Source: Nemorincola sp044225795
GTDB lineage: Bacteria > Bacteroidota > Bacteroidia > Chitinophagales > Chitinophagaceae
NCBI GenBank assembly: GCA_044225795.1
Contig: JBGAIF010000004.1
Span: forward strand, 124,001 to 188,000
Direction: 5' to 3'
DNA: 64,000 nucleotides
In this document: positions 8,776-17,133 of the stretch, in pieces
How positions within the stretch are numbered: position 1 is the stretch's first letter
Layout of the letters: each line of letters starts with the position of its first letter
Notes under the pieces: model-generated
The model's input: the letters and a program-made list of their open reading frames with translations, nothing else
The model's database searches: none
Told to the model about the DNA's origin: nothing
Translations under genes and position numbers: made by a program

Positions 8776-8902
8776 CCCGGTATCCACAAAGTCGGAAGCT
8801 GAGAAGATACTGCCAAGGAGGTTAAGCACATGCCCAGGTTACGCCTGGGTGTGTTGTGCTTGCTTGGTAGTATGGGCTTCTTCCGACGCCTGTGGATACG
8901 GG
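8776..8902. ncRNA. Long rod-shaped inverted repeat, possible structured RNA or folded ssDNA site
   Basis: Five nested helices stack into one rod: 8776-8788 with 8891-8902 (CCCGGTATCCACA/TGTGGATACGGG, one bulge), 8791-8798 with 8880-8887 (GTCGGAAG/CTTCCGAC), 8807-8817 with 8863-8873 (11 bp, one G-T), 8824-8830 with 8855-8861 (AAGCACA/TGTGCTT) and 8833-8838 with 8844-8849 (CCCAGG/CCTGGG) around a TTACG loop. About 44 base pairs in 127 nt cannot be chance. It lies between the integrase and a lipoprotein gene and holds no convincing ORF. It could be a small RNA, a replication or transfer origin folded as single-stranded DNA, or a mobile palindrome. Strand is unknown. Confidence 0.6.
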
Positions 8903-8956
8903 TAAGATGTCAACCACCCGGGTATTTTATTGTCCAACCATAAACAAAAACCAAGC

Positions 8957-9454
8957 ATGAAGAAGTACATCATCGCAGTTAGCCTGCTCACCATTGCAGC
9001 ATGCACAAAACCAAGCAGCAACACCACCAACACGACCAGCAGCGCTAACAAAGTAACCGTAACGGATAACGGTACTGTGTACACGGATAGTGGTGTTGGA
9101 ACACTAAGCCCCACACAGCCGTATGTGCTGTTATCCGTGCAGAAGTTTAGCACTGGCTCTGTGCTGTCTATTTCCACCATTACAACAAGCCTACCATTCT
9201 ACCTCGGCATCACGGCAGAGAACGGCCCAGCATCAGGCATAGGGTCGTATGTAATCTACAGGAACACCACAGCAGGCCAGTACATCGAGAACTTTAACGG
9301 GGGCCAATCATACACGGTAGATACGGCCGTATTCACTACTACAACCTGCGGCAGCAGTAATGTGTCAGGCACGTTTACCATGTGGCTAAGCAACACATCT
9401 GGCAGCAAGACTGTAACGGGAAGCTTCAACTGCAACCAACCAAGTATACAGTGA
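8957..9454 (+). CDS. Hypothetical lipoprotein
   Basis: A 165-residue protein from ATG 8957 (MKKYIIAVSLLTIAACTKPSS), chosen over an upstream start at 8930 because it gives a clean signal peptide with a lipobox ending at Cys16. The mature part begins with a Ser/Thr/Asn linker and then a beta-rich domain with two Cys (TTTCGS, SFNCNQ). Its stop overlaps the next ATG (TGATG), so the two genes are probably co-translated. No family recognised; surface lipoproteins on islands can serve in exclusion, but that is not shown. Confidence 0.7.
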   Translation: MKKYIIAVSLLTIAACTKPSSNTTNTTSSANKVTVTDNGTVYTDSGVGTLSPTQPYVLLSVQKFSTGSVLSISTITTSLPFYLGITAENGPASGIGSYVIYRNTTAGQYIENFNGGQSYTVDTAVFTTTTCGSSNVSGTFTMWLSNTSGSKTVTGSFNCNQPSIQ

Positions 9455-9663
9455 TGGAGCAGAAAACAAAGCGTACAATAGCAAAGGAGATACTGATAGC
9501 AGTTGGCATCTGTATAGGTGGTGCAGTAGCATCTATCATCAACTCGATGGTAATCCATTCTGCCGATGAAGAACTGACATGGTTCGTTGGTTTCATCATC
9601 TTCTGTTATATCATAAGGCTTATTGCCTGGGCTATTAAAGTCCTGAGCATTGGCAAGTCATAG
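9454..9663 (+). CDS. Small two-helix membrane protein
   Basis: A 69-residue protein starting at ATG 9454, one base into the preceding stop codon. Basic N-terminus (MEQKTKRTIAKE) and two hydrophobic helices (EILIAVGICIGGAVASIIN and WFVGFIIFCYIIRLIAWAI). Coupled to the lipoprotein gene upstream; together they look like a small envelope module of the island. Function unknown. Confidence 0.55.
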   Translation: MEQKTKRTIAKEILIAVGICIGGAVASIINSMVIHSADEELTWFVGFIIFCYIIRLIAWAIKVLSIGKS

Positions 9664-9708
9664 CCGCAGTACTGTGATAAGTATCCGGGGTACCTTAAAA
9701 CGTGGACC

Positions 9709-9739
9709 GGGCCGTCTCTTGAAACCCAAGAAACAGCCC
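9709..9739. terminator. Hairpin between convergent genes
   Basis: Thirteen-bp stem, GGGCCGTCTCTTG with CAAGAAACAGCCC (two G-T pairs on the minus strand), loop AAACC, between the rightward membrane protein and the leftward VirE_N-like gene. The G-T pairs suggest it works in the minus transcript, though no T-run follows directly. Confidence 0.45.
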
Positions 9740-9761
9740 GTTCACCTTTCATTTAAGCGCA

Positions 9762-10343
9762 TCAGAACAGTTCCATCTGTCGGACACGATGAACCATTTC
9801 AGCTATCTTGAATTGCTCACATTGTTCATTCACGTACAGGTCGGGATCGTATGATATGAAGCACAACCTGTTAATGTTACAGCCTGTACTATCAGGCTCA
9901 ACGCCAGTTACATCCTCATAGTATTCCGCAACCGCCCTATACATATCCTTATGATCTTCCGGCCTGGAATCAACCTTTACGATAGCCTTCAGTCCGTCTC
10001 CGCTCGGACTAAGAAAGCAAGCCAGAGTATGAATATCAGCCGTAACTGCCTCCCTGACAGCTTCCAGCTTGTTGCCGAGGTGGTCAAAATCAAGAATCAT
10101 CATACGGCTGTATTCCGTCAATGAGCTTGGATGTCTTGGGCTATCGTACATGCCGGTTATAATAAACGCGATGAGGTCTTCCTTCTGAGCCTTGTATTCA
10201 CTGTGCCTACCTGCTTGATATGAAGCCCTCAATCGCTTAAAGTCCTCTGCTAACTTGGGATTCCTTATTTCCTGCCACAGGTCGCCTAAGGTGGCGTACC
10301 CTGCGTGTTTAACAAACTTGCTAACGACTGTTATCGTTGTCAT
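9762..10343 (-). CDS. VirE_N / BT4734-like protein (replication-associated)
   Basis: A 193-residue protein that resembles the VirE N-terminal or BT4734/BF3469 family: conserved MMILDFDHLGNKLEAVREAV, TLACFLSPSGDGLKAIVKVD, HKDMYRAVAEYYEDVTGVEPDSTGCNINRLCFISYDPDLYVN. These segments look like a catalytically important Asp pair and the SGxGLK turn of primase-like proteins, and the family regularly precedes a DUF3987 protein in Bacteroidota mobile elements. Here the DUF3987 gene lies 171 bp upstream on the same strand. A role in element replication or priming is an inference. Confidence 0.75.
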   Translation of the reverse strand: MTTITVVSKFVKHAGYATLGDLWQEIRNPKLAEDFKRLRASYQAGRHSEYKAQKEDLIAFIITGMYDSPRHPSSLTEYSRMMILDFDHLGNKLEAVREAVTADIHTLACFLSPSGDGLKAIVKVDSRPEDHKDMYRAVAEYYEDVTGVEPDSTGCNINRLCFISYDPDLYVNEQCEQFKIAEMVHRVRQMELF

Positions 10344-10438
10344 GTCTTAATGGTTTTGGTTGGAGGCCTACGGCAGAGATTACCCCGTCCTTTGGCCTGT
10401 AGTTATACTCTGCGCCTTCTCATAGAGCTTATGCAATG

Positions 10439-10507
10439 AAAGGGAGGGGTCGCCTCCCTTTCTGCATAAACAGCAATAGTGCAACCACTGCTCAGCCACA
10501 CTATTGC
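10439..10507. terminator. Two hairpins downstream of the DUF3987 gene
   Basis: GCAATAGTG/CACTATTGC (10473-10481 with 10499-10507) and AAAGGGAGG/CCTCCCTTT (10439-10447 with 10453-10461) follow the DUF3987 stop on the minus strand. The second is a perfect 9-bp stem with a five-base loop. Neither has a strong T-run; they may end or process the transcript before the VirE_N-like gene. Confidence 0.4.
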
Positions 10508-10514
10508 CCCGGCG

Positions 10515-11843
10515 TTACACCTTCTTGTAATGACCGTGCCTTACCTTCTCGATCCTCTTAGCCGCTATAAGATCTATCAGATGGTATCCTACTGCCCTGT
10601 CCTTGATCCCGATGCGACTACCCACATTCTTTGCTGTCCGAGTATCAAACTCAGGGGGAAGACCCGCGTAAAGCCGTTCGATGCTACCTTGCATCTGACT
10701 GGCCCGAGGGAGCAGCCCCACAACATACAGCGCATGCTCCAGGTATACGCCGGATAAAAGCATCGCTGCATTAAAGTCCACATCGGCACAGACGATGGCT
10801 GCTGGCGCATTATCGCCTTGCACAGCTCTGATAACTGATAGCACCATTGCAATGCGGAATGCAATCAGACCCAACCTTTTTAATGAGCTGACAACATCGC
10901 CGTCAATGGCCTTGATTTGCTCCATTCGTGCTGTGAATGTATCGTGGAACTTTGCCTGCTGTTCAGTGGTCATTTTAAAGCTCACCTTCGCTCTGCACAC
11001 GGTTTCCGCCACCTTATATGTCCTCTCGGACAGTGTTTTGAAATGAGCCGTAAGGTTTACTCCATCTGCGGCAAACACGTCCTTCCAAACAGGCGGGACA
11101 CGATACGCATAGAACATGAACCTGCTGACCAAACCATTTTCAGCCGACCCGAGCAAGGTGATTGCTTGTCCCGGGGTACCCGTTAAAACCATTGATGGCT
11201 GCGGCGCTGAAATCTCTATGTACTCATTGTTCAGCTTACGGCTGTATGATACAGGCTCATGGTGGAACGCTTTGCGGAACAAATCCGAATGTCCTGCCCA
11301 ATCCTGCTTCAGAGTGCTCGTGAGTGTATCTATCTCAGTCTCAAAGATGAGCCCTATCCCACTCGACTGCGACAGATGCTTAATGATAGCGGCAGAGCTG
11401 CTGTTACCCGGTATAATAAATGGTCTTGCGGTCGCTGCATTCTCGCCTTCAGCTTTCATCATTGCATCATGTATCGGCTGTGCCAAATCTCTGCCATGAG
11501 TGGCTATTCCTTTGCCACTTGCTGCATCCGCAATGATCATCGCAAACAGATTCGCGTGCATCTCCTTTTGATCATATAGACCGGATACAGTGGAAAAGCA
11601 TCCGCTTAATACTGCAAGCGCCGATGTCAGAAAAACATCTCGCTCCCGACCTGTGAAAACGTCACAGCCATCCTTGAGTAACCCTGGGATGCTACTATAA
11701 ACTTCCTCGGGTATCATCGGTGTCAGTTCGAGCACCTCTTCGTTTTGCGCTATTGCACTTTCTGCACTTTGCAGCCGTTCTATTACTCCTTCCCCGGCAT
11801 GTGATGCCTGTACTGTTTGACTGTTTGTATCATTTGTTGTCAT
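10515..11843 (-). CDS. DUF3987 protein (primase-helicase-like ATPase)
   Basis: A 442-residue DUF3987 (YfjI-like) protein. The P-loop appears as IIADAASGKGIATHG (residues about 105-120), followed by the family blocks GIGLIFETEIDTLTSTLKQDWAG and SAPQPSMVLTGTPGQAITLL; the C-terminus looks like a winged helix (TAKNVGSRIGIKDRAVGYHLI). These proteins are found on phages and islands and are thought to help initiate or extend element DNA replication. Its start overlaps the end of the NUMOD4/HNH gene by 14 bp, so the two are translated in series. The pair with the VirE_N-like gene is typical of Bacteroidota elements. Confidence 0.8.
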   Translation of the reverse strand: MTTNDTNSQTVQASHAGEGVIERLQSAESAIAQNEEVLELTPMIPEEVYSSIPGLLKDGCDVFTGRERDVFLTSALAVLSGCFSTVSGLYDQKEMHANLFAMIIADAASGKGIATHGRDLAQPIHDAMMKAEGENAATARPFIIPGNSSSAAIIKHLSQSSGIGLIFETEIDTLTSTLKQDWAGHSDLFRKAFHHEPVSYSRKLNNEYIEISAPQPSMVLTGTPGQAITLLGSAENGLVSRFMFYAYRVPPVWKDVFAADGVNLTAHFKTLSERTYKVAETVCRAKVSFKMTTEQQAKFHDTFTARMEQIKAIDGDVVSSLKRLGLIAFRIAMVLSVIRAVQGDNAPAAIVCADVDFNAAMLLSGVYLEHALYVVGLLPRASQMQGSIERLYAGLPPEFDTRTAKNVGSRIGIKDRAVGYHLIDLIAAKRIEKVRHGHYKKV

Positions 11844-12405
11844 TTGTTTGGTTGTTATCTACCCGGCTTATTCGGGTTATGTCTATGGTTTTGCTTCTTC
11901 TTCTTCCTGCTAAAATGTTGCTGCCGGAGGAACGGCTAATACCTCGGGCTTCACACCATTCTCCCACAGTCGGGAATCTTTGATCTAACTCATTGTCGAT
12001 GACCTGCACAGCAAGCCAGTGGCCCTCCCCCTTGTTGCTGCACAACCCGGTGTCAAACGCATGGCGCATATTCTGCTGACGGTTGACCCAAACAAGATTC
12101 CCGACGCTGTTATCTTCTTTACAGCCTGAAATATGGTTGACCTCCGGCAAGTTGCCGGGATTCGGTAAGAACTCCCCGGCAACCAACCTGTGTACATAAT
12201 GCATCTTCTTAGTTCCACGATTCGTCAGCGCTACCGATAAGTAGCCATCTTTGCTACGCTTCGGCGACATTATTTTTTCCTTAACCCTTCTTGTCTTTCC
12301 GTCAGGGAAATTGATAACCCTGCTTATACTTTTAACTCTACCTATAGAGCTTACTTCATAGCAGCCGCAATAACCTGTAACTGGCCGCCATTTTTCTGTT
12401 GCCAC
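11830..12405 (-). CDS. NUMOD4-HNH endonuclease
   Basis: A 191-residue protein with NUMOD4 at the N-terminus (EKWRPVTGYCGCYEVSSIGRVKSISR), an HNH_3 core in the middle (HRLVAGEFLPNP, VNHISGCKEDNSVGNLVWV) and a NUMOD1-like DNA-binding helix near the end (ARGISRSSGSNILAGRR). The order matches phage-type homing endonucleases. The gene ends 14 bp inside the DUF3987 start. It is free-standing rather than inside an intron or intein; it may be a selfish passenger of the island backbone. Confidence 0.85.
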   Translation of the reverse strand: MATEKWRPVTGYCGCYEVSSIGRVKSISRVINFPDGKTRRVKEKIMSPKRSKDGYLSVALTNRGTKKMHYVHRLVAGEFLPNPGNLPEVNHISGCKEDNSVGNLVWVNRQQNMRHAFDTGLCSNKGEGHWLAVQVIDNELDQRFPTVGEWCEARGISRSSGSNILAGRRRSKTIDITRISRVDNNQTNDNK

Positions 12406-12469
12406 GGTATATCATTGAACATCGTCATTGGTTTTTTCCGGTTCTTCGTGCTCCTTCGCTCTGCTGCTG

Positions 12470-12847
12470 TTAAATAAATAGTGGGTCGGATGCCCTGGCA
12501 AATTCCATTTGTTCCCATTCAGCCACCCATTCTAAGTTGTACGGCGTGTTGTTTGTCTTATCGCCATCTATGTGGCGAACGCCCCTTACCACCCATTCCG
12601 GGTTGCGGAACAGGATTGCCACAAGCCTATGGATGTACTTTGAACATATATGGCAGTGCCCGATGGTCACGTACAAGTAGCCATACTTATCCATTTGTGG
12701 TTCGATGATTTGTTTTTCTATGTCATGCGGGTAATCCCGGCTGGGCACCATTCTGCAAACTCTCCCCATATTCGACACGTGGAGTTCAGGCTCATCAGGG
12801 TCGAACATTTTCCAATACTCGAAATCGTAGTAGTTGATTGGTTTCAT
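12470..12847 (-). CDS. Second HNH endonuclease (NUMOD4-like N-terminus)
   Basis: From ATG 12847 the protein has 125 residues. The N-terminus (EYWKMFDPDEPELHVSNMGRVCRM) is a diverged NUMOD4 motif, and the HNH part reads KYIHRLVAILFRNPEWVVRGVRHIDGDKTNNTPYNLEWV, with the catalytic His in VRHIDG and the NxxxNLEW turn. It lies 64 bp upstream of the first HNH gene on the same strand but is only distantly similar to it, so it is a separate acquisition rather than a recent duplicate. Confidence 0.78.
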   Translation of the reverse strand: MKPINYYDFEYWKMFDPDEPELHVSNMGRVCRMVPSRDYPHDIEKQIIEPQMDKYGYLYVTIGHCHICSKYIHRLVAILFRNPEWVVRGVRHIDGDKTNNTPYNLEWVAEWEQMEFARASDPLFI

Positions 12848-13607
12848 TGTTAAGTTTTGTCTCAATGTCAGTCGATTCTTCCTATACACTTTTCACATAT
12901 GCCGGGCGGCATAAATCACTTGTTAAGGGCATGGCATTTCCATGCCGGGGATATCATCCACAGCTCCGCCTTATACGATATGGGTAGCTTAAGCCCATAT
13001 GCAGGCAGTTTGGTTTAAATAACTGTTATAGTATACTTGTTCCGTTGATTTTCTGCGACCTTCTACCCGTTTCCTTACCTTCTTTCTACCCTTGTTCGCA
13101 GGCCCTGATGGATAACTTCGGGCCGATTCTGATGTTGATATTGCAAATGTACAACATGTATTCCATATAACCAAATCTATCTTCATAATGGGCTGTTATA
13201 CATACACCTACCCCATCTAAACAGATAGATATGCGTGATGGGGGCACCCCAAACAGGCCGTTTTGACCCCTTGGATGGTTGGGAAGGTATCCGACCCCCA
13301 TATATATATATACATAGCGTAATATAACCCCCGTTCAGACCTAAGATACACCGGAATGACCCAAAAGTTACCACATCTACTCCCGAATCTGGTTTCGGCC
13401 TCCTGATACCCTAAAAATGACGATATATTATATAGCGAAATGCTTCAACTTGTGCCGTACAGATACTATATTTACGCTGCTGTATCTCTTTAACCGAAAA
13501 CGGTTAGATAAACGGGTTATGCCGATGTCTATAATGCTTTCCAGTGAGAAATAAAGCTGGGGTACCCCGGCCCACAACCCGTGGCTTATCACGCAACTTG
13601 TGGCCGC
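12848..13607. other. Non-coding region between divergent backbone and defence operon
   Basis: About 760 bp with no convincing gene. It holds a perfect hairpin GGCATGG/CCATGCC (12928-12946), an ATATGGG/CCCATAT pair near 12979, a run of TA repeats near 13302-13312, an inverted repeat TAACCG-AAAA-CGGTTA (13491-13506) and a GGGGTACCCC palindrome (13559-13568) shortly before the helicase gene. The last two are possible operators for the defence operon; I see no exact TAnnTTTG box upstream of 13608. Confidence 0.5.
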
Positions 13608-16600
13608 ATGACCAAACTTGAAAGCATAACCAAAGGTACGTACTTATCTGGAATCATCCCCAATCAAACCGTTGAGGTGATAGACGCCATATGGCACGGG
13701 GCTGATGTAATAGAGATCACCTTTAAGGACGGCCTCGGGATACCTAATAACGAGATACTCTACCGGGATAACGAGCACCACCTCCACATAGCGGAGCAAT
13801 CGGCACCGTGGAGCTTTACTGCGCCGTCCAGCCAGTTTAAGCTCGCATCGGAGGCGTACCGCATACAACTTGCCTACATCTTCGACCCTATGATGGCCAT
13901 TCATACCTCCATGATTGAGCCGTTGCCGCACCAGATAACGGCTGTTTACGACAGCATGCTACCCCGTCAGCCATTGCGGTTCGTTCTCGCAGATGACCCA
14001 GGGGCGGGGAAAACGATCATGGCAGGCCTGTTCATCAAAGAACTGTACATACGGGGCGATGCCAAACGGGTACTTATCGTGTCTCCGGGGGTACTGGCTG
14101 AGCAATGGCAGGATGAACTGTTTCAAAAGTTCCAGCTACCGTTCGAGATACTTACAAACGACAAGCTGAACGCATCCCGGACCGGCAACTGGTTCAACGA
14201 AGAGAACTTTGTTATCGCCAGGCTGGATAAGTTGAGCCGCGATCAGGAGCTACAGGACAAGCTTAGGGTAACGGATTGGGACTTGATAATCGTGGATGAG
14301 GCACATAAGATGTCTGCTTCATTCTTTGGCGGTGAGGTGAAGTTTACCAAGAGGTATCGCCTGGGTCAGTTGCTATCGGCACGTACCCGCCACTTCCTGC
14401 TGATGACAGCAACGCCGCACAATGGCAAGGAGGAGGATTTTCAACTGTTCCTGGCACTAATAGATGGCGATAGATTTGAGGGCAGGTTCAGGGATGGCGT
14501 TCACACTGTGGAGGTATCGGACATCATGCGCCGTTTGCTTAAAGAGCAACTGGTAAAGTTTGACGGTAAACCCCTATTCCCAGAAAGGATCGCTATTACG
14601 GTACCCTACGATCTGTCTGAAGCAGAGGAGCAGCTATATGCGCAGGTTACTAATTACGTCAGGGAGCAGTTTAACAGGGCTGATGCGTTGGAATCAGGCA
14701 GGCGCGGTACCGTTGGCTTCGCCCTCATGATACTGCAACGTCGCCTGGCATCGTCCCCGGAAGCTATATATCAATCACTACGCAGAAGACGGGAGCGACT
14801 ACAGGCTCGTCTTGAGGAGGAGCGGCTGTTTCACCGCGTAAACCTGCGGCAGGAGGAGTTACCTTCGGTAGATGAAGAAGATGACATTGAGGACTTTGTG
14901 GAGGATACGGATGCTGATGAACAGGAACAGATCGAGAATGACTTTACAGACCGTGCAACAACTGCACAAACCATAGCAGAACTGGAAGCGGAAATCGCTA
15001 CACTCAGGAATCTGGAAGACCTTGCTCACCGGGTAAAGGTTTCCGGCATGGACAGGAAGTGGGAAGAGTTGTCGAACATTCTTACTGAGAACGAATGGAT
15101 GTTTGACGAGCATAAGAGCCGCAGGAAGCTCGTTATTTTCACCGAGCACCGCGATACGCTAAACTATCTCGCGCAAAAGATCAGGACACTGCTGGGCAGC
15201 CAGGACGCAGTAGTAACGATACAGGGAGGCATGAGCAGGGAAGACCGTAAGAAGTCACAGAGCCTGTTCACACAGGATGTAAATGTATCTGTCCTGATAG
15301 CAACAGATGCTGCCGGTGAGGGCATCAACCTGCAAAGAGCGCACCTGATGGTGAACTACGATCTGCCGTGGAACCCGAACAGGCTGGAACAAAGATTTGG
15401 GCGCATACACCGTATCGGCCAGACAGAAGTGTGCCGTCTGTGGAACCTTGTGGCGCACCAAACCCGTGAGGGGGAAGTGTGGCACCGGCTGTTTGAAAAG
15501 CTGGAAAACGAGCGCACATCCCTTGGGGGGCAGGTGTTTGATGTGCTGGGGGAGATGAGTTTTGAAAATAGGAGCCTTCGGGACTTACTAATAGAAGCAA
15601 TCCGTTATGGCAATGACCCGGAACGCAGGGCTTTCCTCGACAGGGTACTGGATATAGCGTTAGACCGCGCGCACTTGGAGAAAATACTACAAGAGCGGGC
15701 ACTGTATGCTGTAACGCTTACAAAGGCTAATGTGCAAACGATCAGGGAAGAAATGGAACGTGCAGAGGCGCGCAAGCTACAGCCGCACTTCGTAGCCGAT
15801 TTCTTCCTTACGGCATTCAAGTCTCTTGGCGGTAACGCTGTAGAAAAGGAGCGCGGAAGGTACCAGGTACTGCACGTGCCCGCCGACATACGTAACCGCG
15901 ACAGAATTATAGGAACAAGAGAGCCTATACTAAAAAGTTACGAGCGTATTACCTTCCATAAGGAGTTCATCAGAATACCCGGAAAGCCGTTAGCTGAATT
16001 CATTTGCCCTGGGCATCCGTTGCTTGATGCTACGATAGACCTGATGATGGAGCGAAGTTTCAACCTGCTGAAACAAGGAACTATATTGATCGATGAGATC
16101 AATCCTGATAGCAAGCCGCGACTGTTATTTTACCTTGAAAACAGTGTGCAGGACGCACGCCAGCTTGAAGGTGGCGGCAGGCGCACCATATCAAAGGAAG
16201 TGCATTTTTTGGAACAGGACGAGAACGGGAACATCACACAGGCTGGATATGCGCCTTATCTTGATTACCGCGCTGCAACAGAAGAAGAACTTGCGGAGCT
16301 ACTCATGGTGACGGCAGAGATAGGATGGCTGAAAAGCAATGTGGAGGACAAGATAAAATCATTTGCTATCGGCACCATAGCACGTGAGCATCTGGACAGG
16401 GTGAAAAAGAACAGACAATATCTGGTGGAGAAAACAAAGACTGCCGTACACGACAGACTGACAAATGAGATTCGTTTTTGGGATCACCGTGCCAGAGACC
16501 TGAAACATCAGGAAGATGCTGGCAAGCCCAATGCGAAATTGAACTCCAATGAAGCGCGGAAACGGGCAGATGAATTACAAGGCAGGCTTCAAAAGCGCAA

Positions 16601-17129
16601 TCAGGACTTGGAAGAGGAGTTGAAAATATCATCGAGGCCGCCAGTCGTTATCGGAGGAGCGCTGGTATTACCTGCAACATGGCTGACAAAAAAAGCTGCA
16701 GAGGATTATAAGGAGCAGGGGTTTGCATCGCCGGAAGAAAAGGCCGCTGTAGAACGTGCCGCAATGGAAGCGGTATTCATGGTAGAGAAAGAACTGAACA
16801 ATGCCACGAGAGACCGCAGTAAGGAGAAGATAGGCTACGACATTGAGAGTACATGCAGCACTACCGGTAATCTCAGATTTATTGAGGTGAAGGGCAGGAA
16901 TAAAGATGCAATTACCGTAACGATCACTAAGAATGAAATTATATACGGATTAAATTTACCCGAACAGTTTTTTGTTGCGTTGGCGTTTGTTGACGGGAAA
17001 CGTGTGGAAGTGCATTACATACAGCATGCATTCAAATTTGAGCCGGACTTTGGTGTAACATCCATCAACTTTAACGTAAAAGACTTATTAACTAAAACAG
17101 TTCATCGCAGAACTATAATGCTACCATAG
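13608..17129 (+). CDS. SNF2-like helicase with C-terminal DUF3883 domain (defence)
   Basis: A 1173-residue superfamily 2 helicase. I prefer ATG 13608 (MTKLESITKGTYLSG) over the in-frame GTG at 13581. Walker A DDPGAGKT at about 129-136, DEAH-type Walker B IIVDEAHKMSA near 220, LLMTATPHNG near 255, and the C-terminal lobe with VLIATDAAGEGINLQ and QRFGRIHRIGQT. A long coiled region follows, then a DUF3883 domain near the end (GYDIESTCSTT, FIEVKGRNKD), whose Asp/Glu-x-Lys arrangement looks nuclease-like. Four bp separate it from the methylase gene. Homologues travel with DUF1156 methylases and DUF499 ATPases in defence islands; it resembles DISARM DrmD in type, but the rest of DISARM is absent. 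Confidence 0.87.
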   Translation: MTKLESITKGTYLSGIIPNQTVEVIDAIWHGADVIEITFKDGLGIPNNEILYRDNEHHLHIAEQSAPWSFTAPSSQFKLASEAYRIQLAYIFDPMMAIHTSMIEPLPHQITAVYDSMLPRQPLRFVLADDPGAGKTIMAGLFIKELYIRGDAKRVLIVSPGVLAEQWQDELFQKFQLPFEILTNDKLNASRTGNWFNEENFVIARLDKLSRDQELQDKLRVTDWDLIIVDEAHKMSASFFGGEVKFTKRYRLGQLLSARTRHFLLMTATPHNGKEEDFQLFLALIDGDRFEGRFRDGVHTVEVSDIMRRLLKEQLVKFDGKPLFPERIAITVPYDLSEAEEQLYAQVTNYVREQFNRADALESGRRGTVGFALMILQRRLASSPEAIYQSLRRRRERLQARLEEERLFHRVNLRQEELPSVDEEDDIEDFVEDTDADEQEQIENDFTDRATTAQTIAELEAEIATLRNLEDLAHRVKVSGMDRKWEELSNILTENEWMFDEHKSRRKLVIFTEHRDTLNYLAQKIRTLLGSQDAVVTIQGGMSREDRKKSQSLFTQDVNVSVLIATDAAGEGINLQRAHLMVNYDLPWNPNRLEQRFGRIHRIGQTEVCRLWNLVAHQTREGEVWHRLFEKLENERTSLGGQVFDVLGEMSFENRSLRDLLIEAIRYGNDPERRAFLDRVLDIALDRAHLEKILQERALYAVTLTKANVQTIREEMERAEARKLQPHFVADFFLTAFKSLGGNAVEKERGRYQVLHVPADIRNRDRIIGTREPILKSYERITFHKEFIRIPGKPLAEFICPGHPLLDATIDLMMERSFNLLKQGTILIDEINPDSKPRLLFYLENSVQDARQLEGGGRRTISKEVHFLEQDENGNITQAGYAPYLDYRAATEEELAELLMVTAEIGWLKSNVEDKIKSFAIGTIAREHLDRVKKNRQYLVEKTKTAVHDRLTNEIRFWDHRARDLKHQEDAGKPNAKLNSNEARKRADELQGRLQKRNQDLEEELKISSRPPVVIGGALVLPATWLTKKAAEDYKEQGFASPEEKAAVERAAMEAVFMVEKELNNATRDRSKEKIGYDIESTCSTTGNLRFIEVKGRNKDAITVTITKNEIIYGLNLPEQFFVALAFVDGKRVEVHYIQHAFKFEPDFGVTSINFNVKDLLTKTVHRRTIMLP

Positions 17130-17133
17130 GACG

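Noticed and set aside
8776..8902. Rod-like repeat as an integron attC site
   Set aside because: attC sites need RYYYAAC/GTTRRRY ends and a paired-box layout with unpaired central spacers; the outer arms here are TATCCACA/TGTGGATA and no integron integrase is present.
13559..13568. GGGGTACCCC as a specific operator
   Set aside because: Similar GC-rich pieces (GGGTACCCCC near 32060, CCGGGGTACC near 9687) occur in the island, but no shared spacing to genes; too weak to call.
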